Positions 21,801-33,492 of a stretch of DNA of 64,000 nt are shown piece after piece; the first letter of the stretch is position 1; each line of letters begins with the position of its first letter. The stretch spans positions 33,671,445 to 33,735,444 of the forward strand of contig CM026391.1 of the NCBI GenBank assembly GCA_014843695.1, read 5' to 3'. Position numbers and translations under genes: made by a program. The stretch comes from Archivesica marissinica (lineage: Eukaryota > Mollusca > Bivalvia > Venerida > Vesicomyidae). The notes under the pieces were generated by a model. It was not told where the DNA came from, did not search any database, and was given only the letters and a program-made list of their open reading frames with translations.

Positions 21801-24392
21801 ATCTGTATCGTGGCAGAGACCATTCTCCAGCATACCATAACTGTATCGTGGCATTGACCTTTATACAGCATACCATATCTGTATCATGGCAGAGACCATT
21901 CTCCAGCATGCCGGGCTCAATACATATCTGTATCGTGTCAGAGACCATTCTCCAGCATGCCGTGCTCAATACATATCTGTATCGTGGCAGAGACCATTCT
22001 CCAGCATACCATATCTGTATCGTGGCAGAGACCATTCTCCAGCATGCCGTGCTCAATACATATCTGTATCGTGTCAGAGACCATTCTCCAGCATGCCATA
22101 TCTGTATCGTGGGAAGAGACCATTCTCCAGCATGCCGTGCTCAATACATATCTGTATCTTGTCAGAGACCTTTCTCCAGCATGCCATATCTGTATCATGG
22201 CAGAGACCATTCTCCAGCATGCCGTGCTCAATACATATCTGTATCGTGTTAGAGACCATTCTCCAGCATGTCGTGCTCAAAACATATCTGTATCGTGGCA
22301 GAGACCATTCTCCAGCATGCCGTGCTCAATACATATCTGTATCGTGCCAGAGACCATTCTCCAGCATGCCGTGCTCAATATATATCTGTATCGTGGCAGA
22401 GACCATTCTCCAGCATGCCGTGCTCAATACATATCTGTATCGTGGCAGAGACCATTCTCCAGCATGCCATATCTGTATCGTGCCAGAGACCATTCCACAG
22501 CATGTGGTGCTCAATACATATCTGTATCGTGGCAGAGACCATTCTCCAGCATGCCATATCTGTATCGTGTCAGAGACCATTCTCCAGCATGCCGTGCTCA
22601 TTACATATCTGTATCGTGTCAGAGACCATTCTCCAGCATATCATATCTGTATCGTGGCATTGACCATTCTCCAGCATACCATATCTGTATCGTGGCAGAG
22701 ACCATTCCCGGCATGCCGTGCTCAATACATATCTGTATCGTGTCAGAGACCATTTTCAAGCATGCCGTGCTCAATACATATCTGTATCGTGGCAGAGACC
22801 ATTCTCCAGCATGCCGTGCTCAATACATATCTGTATCGTGGCAGACACCATTCTCCAGCATGCCGTGCTCAATACATATCTGTATCGTGGCAGAGACCAT
22901 TCTCCAGCATGCTGTGCTCAATACATATCTGTATCGTGTCAGAGACCATTCTCCAGCATGTCGTGCTCAATACATATCTGTATCGTGTCAGAGACCATTC
23001 TCCAGCATACCATATCTGTATCATGGCAGAGACCATTCTCCAGCATGCCGTGCTCTATACATATCTGTATCGTGTCAGAGACCATTCTCCAGCATGTCGT
23101 GCTCAATACATATCTGTATCGTGGCAGAGACCATTCTCCATCATGCCGTGTTCAATACATATCTGTATCATGGCAGAGACCATTCTCCAGCATGCCGTGG
23201 TCAATATATATCTGTATCGTGGCAGCGACCATTCTCCAGCATGCCGTGCTCAATACATATCTGTATCGTGGCAGAGACCATTCTCCAGCATGCCATATCT
23301 GTATCGTGGCAGAGACCATTCTCCAGCATGCCGTGCTCAATACATATCTGTATCGTGGCAGAGACCATTCACCAGCATGCCGTGTTCAATACATATCTGT
23401 ATCATGGCAGAGACCATTCTCCAGCATGCCTTGCTCAATATATATCTGTATCGTGGCAGAGACCATTCTCCAGCATGCTGTGCTCAATACATATCTGTAT
23501 CGTGTCAGAGACCATTCTCCAGCATGTCGTGCTCAATACATATCTGTATCGTGTCAGAGACCATTCTCCAGCATACCATATCTGTATCATGGCAGAGACC
23601 ATTCTCCAGCATGCCGTGCTCTATACATATCTGTATCGTGTCAGAGACCATTCTCCAGCATGTCGTGCTCAATACATATCTGTATCGTGGCAGAGACCAT
23701 TCTCCATCATGCCGTGTTCAATACATATCTGTATCATGGCAGAGACCATTCTCCAGCATGCCGTGGTCAATATATATCTGTATCGTGGCAGCGACCATTC
23801 TCCAGCATGCCGTGCTCAATACATATCTGTATCGTGGCAGAGACCATTCTCCAGCATGCCATATCTGTATCGTGGCAGAGACCATTCTCCAGCATGCCGT
23901 GCTCAATACATATCTGTATCGTGGCAGAGACCATTCTCCAGCATGCCGTGTTCAATACATATCTGTATCATGGCAGAGACCATTCTCCAGCATGCCGTGC
24001 TCAATATATATCTGTATCGTGGCAGAGACCATTCTCCAGCATGCCGTGCTCAATACATATCTGTATCGTGGCAGAGACCATTCTCCAGCATGCCATATCT
24101 GTATCGTGCCAGAGACCATTCCACAGCATGCCGTGCTCAATACATATCTGTATCGTGGCAGAGACCATTCTCCAGCATGCCATATCTGTATCGTGCCAGA
24201 GACCATTCCCCAGCATGTCGTGCTCAATACATATCTGTATCGTGGCAGAGACCATTCTCCAGCATGCCATATCTGTATCGTGTCAGAGACCATTCTCCAG
24301 CATTCCGTGCTCAATACATATCTGTATCGTGCTAGAGACCATTCTCCAGCATGCCGTGATCAATACATATCTGTATCGTGTCAGAGACCATT
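12855..24392 (+). repeat. 11.5-kb array of 49-bp and 38-bp units, about 250 copies
   Basis: Long units (49 bp) contain ATCTGTATCGTGGCAGAGAC, CATTCTCCAGCATGCC and GTGCTCAATAC. Short units (38 bp) lack the 11 bases GTGCTCAATAC. Long and short units are interspersed in patterned order and show kilobase-scale duplications (offsets 506, 566, 3222 and 4565 bp). All six frames have long open stretches made of cyclic peptides (for example TYLYRGRDHSPACR), with nothing else attached. The array runs into an assembly gap, so its true length is unknown. Confidence 0.97.
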
Positions 24393-25392
24393 NNNNNNNN
24401 NNNNNNNNNNNNNNNNNNNNNNNNNNNNNNNNNNNNNNNNNNNNNNNNNNNNNNNNNNNNNNNNNNNNNNNNNNNNNNNNNNNNNNNNNNNNNNNNNNNN
24501 NNNNNNNNNNNNNNNNNNNNNNNNNNNNNNNNNNNNNNNNNNNNNNNNNNNNNNNNNNNNNNNNNNNNNNNNNNNNNNNNNNNNNNNNNNNNNNNNNNNN
24601 NNNNNNNNNNNNNNNNNNNNNNNNNNNNNNNNNNNNNNNNNNNNNNNNNNNNNNNNNNNNNNNNNNNNNNNNNNNNNNNNNNNNNNNNNNNNNNNNNNNN
24701 NNNNNNNNNNNNNNNNNNNNNNNNNNNNNNNNNNNNNNNNNNNNNNNNNNNNNNNNNNNNNNNNNNNNNNNNNNNNNNNNNNNNNNNNNNNNNNNNNNNN
24801 NNNNNNNNNNNNNNNNNNNNNNNNNNNNNNNNNNNNNNNNNNNNNNNNNNNNNNNNNNNNNNNNNNNNNNNNNNNNNNNNNNNNNNNNNNNNNNNNNNNN
24901 NNNNNNNNNNNNNNNNNNNNNNNNNNNNNNNNNNNNNNNNNNNNNNNNNNNNNNNNNNNNNNNNNNNNNNNNNNNNNNNNNNNNNNNNNNNNNNNNNNNN
25001 NNNNNNNNNNNNNNNNNNNNNNNNNNNNNNNNNNNNNNNNNNNNNNNNNNNNNNNNNNNNNNNNNNNNNNNNNNNNNNNNNNNNNNNNNNNNNNNNNNNN
25101 NNNNNNNNNNNNNNNNNNNNNNNNNNNNNNNNNNNNNNNNNNNNNNNNNNNNNNNNNNNNNNNNNNNNNNNNNNNNNNNNNNNNNNNNNNNNNNNNNNNN
25201 NNNNNNNNNNNNNNNNNNNNNNNNNNNNNNNNNNNNNNNNNNNNNNNNNNNNNNNNNNNNNNNNNNNNNNNNNNNNNNNNNNNNNNNNNNNNNNNNNNNN
25301 NNNNNNNNNNNNNNNNNNNNNNNNNNNNNNNNNNNNNNNNNNNNNNNNNNNNNNNNNNNNNNNNNNNNNNNNNNNNNNNNNNNNNNNNNNNN
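24393..25392. other. Assembly gap, exactly 1000 N
   Basis: A run of exactly 1000 undetermined bases, probably a placeholder. The left flank is the 49/38-bp array and the right flank is an unrelated 28-bp array, so the array end and any sequence between the two are missing. Confidence 0.99.
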
Positions 25393-25588
25393 ATGGTCAA
25401 CATGATCAGTCAGTATGTAAATGGTCAACATGATCAGTCAGGGTGTAAATGGTCAACATGATCAGTCAGTATGTAAATGGTCAACATGATCAGTCAGGGT
25501 GTAAATGGTCAACATGATCAGTCAGGGTGTAAATGGTCAACAGGATCAGTCAGGGTGCAAATGGTCAACATGACCAGTCACACAGATA
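25393..25588 (+). repeat. 28-bp minisatellite, about 7 copies, left end in gap
   Basis: Units contain ATGGTCAACATGATCAGTCA followed by GGGTGTAA or GTATGTAA, with the palindrome TGATCA. The array is truncated on the left by the gap. Confidence 0.95.
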
Positions 25589-25590
25589 CA

Positions 25591-25673
<83 letters not shown>

Positions 25674-25676
25674 TGT
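25591..25676 (+). repeat. (GT)n-(GCGT)n compound microsatellite
   Basis: A GT run of about 16 copies (25591-25622) passes into about 13 copies of GCGT up to 25675. Alternating purine-pyrimidine sequence of this kind can adopt Z-DNA. Confidence 0.97.
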
Positions 25677-26305
25677 GACTAACTATTAAGCGACAAGGAA
25701 GCAGTCTACAATAATTATAGTCATACGAAATGTCTAAGAACTTTGAGTTACTTTTGATCATTATCTGACATCACGCCTAACAATTTAATAGTACATGCAT
25801 TTTCACTCAGTTGTCTCAAACTTGTACTAACATCAGCATCATAATTCGATGATAACGTTTCACGGTATTATAGCGCTAATTGGACAATACGATATTCCAT
25901 GTGATAGGTAATCGCCATACATACTGCCGCATAATTCATGTTCAATGTGTATGGACCTCGCCCAGATACGCGCGTGTATGTAACACCTTTACCAATGCTG
26001 TAGACGATAGTTGTTCTAAAGTCAGTCTGTAGGTGTTTAAAATAGTCGCAGTCGGCTTCCATGGGTCCCTTCCATAGAGCAGATTAACTAGCAGCTATTG
26101 TGTCGATGACTTTCTATTTGCAGACGTATTTTGATGGAATTACTTGATACGTAAAGTCGTCGTTTACTGATGGTCATTCTGAAGGTCATTCTTGAATATA
26201 ACTGATATATCGGCCTATTGCTGTTCTTAAAGGCAATATTCCAAATCTTAACTGGCTTAATAAGGAGCGTTCATATTTCTTCAGATTTAAGTTCACGTAT
26301 CATAA
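25677..26305. other. Unique interval upstream of the 50-bp array; one unrecognised minus-strand frame
   Basis: A minus-strand frame at about 25868-26077 is open from an in-frame stop and reads SALWKGPMEADCDYF, then TTIVYSIGKGVTYTRVSG, then MNYAAVCMAITYH. The composition is protein-like, but I recognise no family and see no clear splice sites. If IL-17 gene 2 has the usual two exons, its first exon could lie here or further upstream. I found no ATG followed by a hydrophobic stretch and a GT donor on the plus strand. Confidence 0.35.
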
Positions 26306-29300
26306 TATGTTGGTATATTGGTGTAGTATGTTATGTTACGATACATGGATCATGTATTGTTGGTATATTGGTGTAGTATGTTATGTTACGGTACGTGGAT
26401 CATGTATTGTTGGTATATTGGTGTAGTATGTTATGTTACGGTACATGGAGCATGTAATGTTGGTATATTGGTGTAGTATGTTATGTTACGGTACATGGAT
26501 CATGTATTGTTGGTATATTGGTGTAGTATGTTATGTTACGGTACGTGGATCATGTATTGTTGGTATATTGGTGTAGTATGTTATGTTACGGTACATGGAT
26601 CATGTATTGTTGGTATATTGGTGTAGTATGTTATGTTACGGTACATATACCATGTATTGTTGGTATATTGGTGTAGTATGTTATGTTATGGTACATGGAT
26701 CATGTATTGTTGGTATATTGGTGTAGTATGTTATGTTACGGTACATATATACCATGTATTGGTGGTATATTGGTGTAGTATGTTATGTTATGGTACATGG
26801 ATCATGTATTGTTGGTATATTGGTGTAGTATGTTATGTTACGGTACATATACCATGTATTGTTGGTATATTGGTGTGTAGTATGTTATGGGTACATGGAT
26901 CATGTATTGTTGGTATTTGGTGTAGTATGTTATGTTACGGTACATATACCATGTATTGTTGGGTATATTGTAGTATATGTTATGTTATGGTACATGGATC
27001 ATGTATTGTTGGTATATTGGTGTGTAGTAGTTATGTTACGGTACATATACCATGTATTGTTGGTATATTGGTGTAGTATGTTATGTTACGGTACATGGAT
27101 CATGTATTGTTGGTATATTGGTGTAGTATGTTATGTTACGGTACATATACCATGTATTGTTGGTATATTGGTGTAGTATGTTATGTTACGGTACGTGGAT
27201 CATGTATTGTTGGTATATTGGTGTAGTATGTTATGTTACGGTACATATACCATGTATTGTTGGTATATTGGTGTAGTATGTTATGTTACGATACATGGAT
27301 CATGTAATGTAGGTATATTGGTGTAGTATGTTATGTTACGGTACATGGATCATGTATTGTTGGTATATTGGTGTAGTATGTTATGTTACGGTACATATAC
27401 CATGTATTGTTGGTATATTGGTGTAGTATGTTATGTTACGGTACATGGATCATGTATTGTTGGTATATTGGTGTAGTATGTTATGTTACGGTACGTGGAT
27501 CATGTATTGTTGGTATATTGGTGTAGTATGTTATGTTACGGTACATATACCATGTATTGTTGGTATATTGGTGTAGTATGTTATGTTACGGTACATATAC
27601 CATGTATTGTTGGTATATTGGTGTAGTATGTTATGTTACGGTACACATACCATGTATTGTTGGTATATTGGTGTAGTATGTTATGTTACGGTACACATAC
27701 CATGTATTGTTGGTATATTGGTGTAGTATGTTATGTTACGGTACATGGATCATGTATTGTTGGTATATTGGTGTAGTATGTTATGTTACGGTACATATAC
27801 CATGTATTGTTGGTATATTGGTGTAGTATGTTATGTTACGGTACACATACCATGTATTGTTGGTATATTGGTGTAGTATGTTATGTTACGGTACACATAC
27901 CATGTATTGTTGGTATATTGGTGTAGTATGTTATGTTACGGTACATGGATCATGTATTGTTGGTATATTGGTGTAGTATGTTATGTTACGGTACATATAC
28001 CATGTATTGTTGGTATATTGGTGTAGTATGTTATGTTATGGTACATGGATCATGTATTGTTGGTACATTGGTGTAGTATGTTATGTTATGGTACATGGAT
28101 CATGTATTGTTGGTATATTGGTGTAGTATGTTATGTTACGGTACATGGATCATGTATTTTTGGTATATTGGTGTAGTATGTTATGTTACGATACATGGAT
28201 CATGTATTGTTGGTATATTGGTGTAGTATGTTATGTTACGGTACATGGATCATGTATTGTTGGTATATTGGTGTAGTATGTTATGTTACGGTACATGTAT
28301 CATGTATTGTTGGTATATTGGTGTAGTATGTTATGTTATGGTACATGGATCATGTATTGTTGGTATATTGGTGTAGTATGTTATGTTATGGTACATGTAT
28401 CATGTATTGTTGGTATATTGGTGTAGTATGTTATGTTACGGTACATGGATCATGTATTTTTGGTATATTGGTGTAGTATGTTATGTTACGATACATGGAT
28501 CATGTATTGTTGGTATATTGGTGTAGTATGTTATGTTACGGTACATGTATCATGTATTGTTGGTATATTGGTGTAGTATGTTATGTTACGGTACATATAC
28601 CATGTATTGTTGGTATATTGGTGTAGTATGTTATGTTACGGTACATGGATCATGTATTGTTGGTATATTGGTGTAGTATGTTATGTTACGGTACGTGGAT
28701 CATGTATTGTTGGTATATGGTGTAGTATGTTATGTTACGGTACATGGATCATGTATTGTTGGTATATTGGTGTAGTATGTTATGTTACGGTACATATACC
28801 ATGTATTGTTGGTATATTGGTGTAGTAGTATGTTAGGTTATGGTACATGGATCATGTATTGTTGGTATATTGGTGTAGTATGTTATGTTACGGTACATAT
28901 ACCATGTATTGTTGGTATATTGGTGTAGTATGTTATGTTATGGTACATGGATCATGTATTGTTGGTATATTGGTGTAGTATGTTATGTTACGGTACATAT
29001 ACCATGTATTGTTGGTATATTGGTGTAGTATGTTATGTTATGGTACATGGATCATGTATTGTTGGTATATTGGTGTAGTATGTTATGTTACGGTACATAT
29101 ACCATGTATTGTTGGTATATTGGTGTAGTATGTTATGTTATGGTACATGGATCATGTATTGTTGGTATATTGGTGTAGTATGTTATGTTACGGTACATAT
29201 ACCATGTATTGTTGGTATATTGGTGTAGTATGTTATGTTACGGTACATGGATCATGTATTGTTGGTATATTGGTGTAGTATGTTATGTTACGGTACATAT

Positions 29301-32000
29301 ACCATGTATTGTTGGTATATTGGTGTAGTATGTTATGTTACGGTACGTGGATCATGTATTGTTGGTATATTGGTGTAGTATGTTATGTTACGGTACATAT
29401 ACCATGTATTGTTGGTATATTGGTGTAGTATGTTATGTTACGATACATGGATCATGTAATGTAGGTATATTGGTGTAGTATGTTATGTTACGGTACATGG
29501 ATCATGTATTGTTGGTATATTGGTGTAGTATGTTATGTTACGGTACATATACCATGTATTGTTGGTATATTGGTGTAGTATGTTATGTTACGGTACATGG
29601 ATCATGTATTGTTGGTATATTGGTGTAGTATGTTATGTTACGGTACGTGGATCATGTATTGTTGGTATATTGGTGTAGTATGTTATGCTACGGTACATAT
29701 ACCATGTATTGTTGGTATATTGGTGTAGTATGTTATGTTACGGTACATATACCATGTATTGTTGGTATATTGGTGTAGTATGTTATGTTACGGTACACAT
29801 ACCATGTATTGTTGGTATATTGGTGTAGTATGTTATGTTACGGTACACATACCATGTATTGTTGGTATATTGGTGTAGTATGTTATGTTACGGTACATGG
29901 ATCATGTATTGTTGGTATATTGGTGTAGTATGTTATGTTACGGTACATATACCATGTATTGTTGGTATATTGGTGTAGTATGTTATGTTACGGTACACAT
30001 ACCATGTATTGTTGGTATATTGGTGTAGTATGTTATGTTACGGTACACATACCATGTATTGTTGGTATATTGGTGTAGTATGTTATGTTACGGTACATGG
30101 ATCATGTATTGTTGGTATATTGGTGTAGTATGTTATGTTACGGTACATATACCATGTATTGTTGGTATATTGGTGTAGTATGTTATGTTATGGTACATGG
30201 ATCATGTATTGTTGGTACATTGGTGTAGTATGTTATGTTATGGTACATGGATCATGTATTGTTGGTATATTGGTGTAGTATGTTATGTTACGGTACATGG
30301 ATCATGTATGTTTGGTATATTGGTGTAGTATGTTATGTTACGATACATGGATCATGTATTGTTGGTATATTGGTGTAGTATGTTATGTTACGGTACATGG
30401 ATCATGTATTGTTGGTATATGGTGTAGTATGTTATGTTACGGTACATATACCATGTATTGTTGGTATATTGGTGTAGTATGTTATGTTACGGTACATGGA
30501 TCATGTATTGTTGGTATATTGGTGTAGTATGTTATGTTACGGTACATATACCATGTATTGTTGGTATATTGGTGTAGTATGTTATGTTACGGTACATGGA
30601 TCATGTATTGTTGGTATATTGGTGTAGTATGTTATGTTACGATACATGGATCATATATTGTTGGTATATTGGTGTAGTATGTTATGTTACGGTACATATA
30701 CCATGTATTGTTGGTATATTGGTGTAGTATGTTATGTTACGATACATGGATCATGTATTGTTGGTACATTGGTGTAGTATGTTATGTTACGGTACATGGA
30801 TCATGTATTGTTGGTATATTGGTGTAGTATGTTATGTTACGGTACATGGATCATGTATTGTTGGTATATTGGTGTAGTATGTTATGTTACGATACATGGA
30901 TCATGTATTGTTGGTATATTGGTGTAGTATGTTATGTTACGGTACATGGATCATGTATTGTTGGTATATTGGTGTAGTATGTTATGTTACGGTACATGGA
31001 TCATGTATTGTTGGTATATTGGTGTAGTATGTTATGTTACGGTACATGGAGCATGTATTGTTGGTATATTGGTGTAGTATGTTATGTTACGGTACATATA
31101 CCATGTATTGTTGGTATATTGGTGTAGTATGTTATGTTACGATACATGGATCATGTATTGTTGGTACATTGGTGTAGTATGTTATGTTACGGTACATGGA
31201 TCATGTATTGTTGGTATATTGGTGTAGTATGTTATGTTACGGTACATGGAGCATGTATTGTTGGTATATTGGTGTAGTATGTTATGTTACGGTACATATA
31301 CCATGTATTGTTGGTATATTGGTGTAGTATGTTATGTTACGGTACATATACCATGAATTGTTGGTATATTGGTGTAGTATGTTATGTTACGATACATGGA
31401 TCATGTATTGTTGGTATATTGGTGTAGTATGTTATGTTACGATACATGGATCATGTATTGTTGGTATATTGGTGTAGTATGTTATGTTACGATACATGGA
31501 TCATGTATTGTTGGTACATTGGTGTAGTATGTTATGTTACGATACATGGATCATGTATTGTTGGTATATTGGTATAGTATGTTATGTTACGGTACATGGA
31601 TCATGTATTGTTGGTATATTGGTGTAGTATGTTATGTTACGGTACATGGATCATGTATTGTTGGTATATTGGTGTAGTATGTTATGTTACGGTACATGGA
31701 GCATGTATTGTTGGTATATTGGTGTAGTATGTTATGTTACGGTACATATACCATGTAGTGTTGGTATATTGGTGTAGTATGTTATGTTACGGTACACGGA
31801 TCATGTATTGTTGGTATATTGGTGTAATATGTTATGTTACGGTACACGGATCATGTATTGTTGGTATATTGGTGTAGTATGTTATGTTACGGTACATGGA
31901 TCATGTATTGTTGGTATATTGGTGTAATATGTTATGTTACAGTACATGGATCATGTAATGTTGGTATATTGGTGTAGTATGTTATGTTACTGATCATGCA
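26306..32000 (+). repeat. 5.7-kb array of 50-bp units, about 114 copies, abutting the IL-17 gene 2 exon
   Basis: Units contain TTGGTATATTGGTGTAG, TATGTTATGTTACGGTACAT, then GGATCATG or ATACCATG. Most are exactly 50 bp. The two main unit types are intermixed, and a block near 27061-28140 reappears 2152 bp downstream. Single-base gains and losses cluster at 26870-27030. The array probably lies within the intron before the IL-17 exon. Its unit resembles the intron/exon boundary at 32000-32047. Confidence 0.97.
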
Positions 32001-32020
32001 TTTTTGGTATATTATTGTAG
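32001..32020 (+). promoter_or_regulatory. Predicted 3' splice site of IL-17 gene 2, exon 2
   Basis: TTTTTGGTATATTATTGTAG ends in AG at 32019-32020. The codons that follow (L-C-S-S-A) read in frame with the IL-17 domain, and the reading frame is closed immediately upstream by this TAG. So translation must enter from an upstream exon or begin at 32036. The exon starts on a codon boundary, as in gene 1. The site is a modified copy of the TATTGGTGTAG word present in every unit of the array before it. Confidence 0.7.
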
Positions 32021-32602
32021 CTATGTTCTTCTGCGATGGTACACGGACGGTACGTTCCACCAGAGACTACATCTAAATTATGTGAAGAGAGTGCCGGAGA
32101 CATAGATGCCGCCATTGATCAACTGAAGCGTTATTATACATTGGCAAGCATTAATACCACACTGTATGCCCCTCAAGCAAGCACTGTCAATATGGACAAA
32201 AACGAGTATAAGAAACTCCGACACTTTTGCAATAACCCAAGAACGTCATTTCAAACTATCCTCGACTACACATATTTTAAGGACCACGTGCAGTATTCTA
32301 CAAGTCATCTATCCACTTGCCCATGGGTGTCTGTAAATAATCGGGATGAAGACAGGTTTCCTTGTGTTATTTCAGAGGCTCAGTGCGTGTGTAGCAAATG
32401 TCTCCAAAAGAGGAAAGACAATAGAAATAATGTCATCTACGTTCCAAGACATGGTCGATGCAAACAGGTTATGACGTCGGTTATGACGGTGCGACGAAAA
32501 TGTAATGTCACTTCCGGATTTTACGAATATTTCACAGAAGCAGAAAAGATATCTGTTGGCTGCACATGTACTAGTCCGACCCGTGTTTCAGCACCCACTT
32601 GA
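32021..32602 (+). CDS. Interleukin-17-like cytokine, terminal exon (5' part missing)
   Basis: Second predicted secreted IL-17-family cytokine on the same strand, 23.4 kb from the first. Numbering from the ATG at 32036, the signature is: STCPW (C95, P96, W97), RDEDRFP (to 109), AQCVCSKC (C117, C119, C122), a longer basic loop (KRKDNRNN), C142, VRRKC (C156) and ISVGCTCT (C176, C178). LCSSA at the exon start looks like the end of a signal peptide, which would make the ATG at 32036 an internal codon. N40-T-T and N157-V-T are possible glycosylation sites. It is clearly a paralogue of gene 1 but very divergent outside the cysteine framework, so the pair is not a recent duplicate. The frame is intact. 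No canonical AATAAA appears in the 90 bp before the next array. Confidence 0.9.
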   Translation, partial: LCSSAMVHGRYVPPETTSKLCEESAGDIDAAIDQLKRYYTLASINTTLYAPQASTVNMDKNEYKKLRHFCNNPRTSFQTILDYTYFKDHVQYSTSHLSTCPWVSVNNRDEDRFPCVISEAQCVCSKCLQKRKDNRNNVIYVPRHGRCKQVMTSVMTVRRKCNVTSGFYEYFTEAEKISVGCTCTSPTRVSAPT

Positions 32603-32697
32603 AGCAAACATCATACATATACAGCTACTAAATTAGTATAATATACAAGCATGTTTCATTACATTGTATTATATGCATACGACGTCTGCATTGCTGA

Positions 32698-33492
32698 GCA
32701 ATGTCTACATTGAACTTTGTTGAGCGATGTCTTGCATTGAACTTTATTGAAATATATCTCACATTGAACTTTGTTGAGCATTGTATCACATTGAATGTGT
32801 TGAGAAATGTCTTACATTGAACATTGTTGAGAAATGTCTTACATTGAACATTGTTGAGAAATGTCTTACATTGAACATTGTTGAGAAATGTCTTACATTG
32901 AACAGTGTTGAGAAATGTCTTACATTGAACATTGTTGAGAAATGTCTTACATTGAACATTGTTGAGAAATGTCTTACATTGAACATTGTTGAGAAATGTC
33001 TTACATTGACCATTGTTGAGAAATGTCTTACATTGAACATTGTTGAGAAATGTCTTACATTGAACATTGTTGAACGTTGTCGTACATTGAACATTGTTGA
33101 GAAATGTCTTACATTGAACATTGTGTAGAAATGTCTTGCATTGAACATTGTTGAGAAATGTCTTACATTGAACTTTGTTGAGCGTTGTATCACATTGAAT
33201 GTGTTGAGAAATGTCTTACATTGAACATTGTGTAGAAATGTCTTACATTGACCATTGTTGAGAAATGTCTTACATTGAACATTGTTGAGAAATGTCTTGC
33301 ATTGAACATTGTTGAGAAATGTCTTACATTGAACTTTGTTGAGAAATGTCTTACATTGAACATTGTTGAGAAATGTCTTACATTGAAGTTTGTTGAAAGA
33401 TGTCCTACAGTAGACGTTGTTGAGCGATGTCTTATATTGAACTTTGTGGAAAGATGTTTACATTGAACTTTGTTGAGCGTTGTCTTTCATTC
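32698..33492 (+). repeat. 27-bp minisatellite, about 29 copies
   Basis: Units contain CATTGAACATTGTTGAGAAA and TGTCTTA. The array starts about 95 bp after the IL-17 stop. The edge units (32698-32790 and 33390-33492) are more diverged than the central ones, as expected from unequal exchange. It is open on both strands because 27 is divisible by three. Confidence 0.96.

Noticed and set aside
12876..24380. Many long frames (up to about 1190 codons, some crossing the N gap) in the 49/38-bp array
   Set aside because: They occur on both strands in all frames, consist only of repeat peptides, and the longest are extended through undetermined bases.
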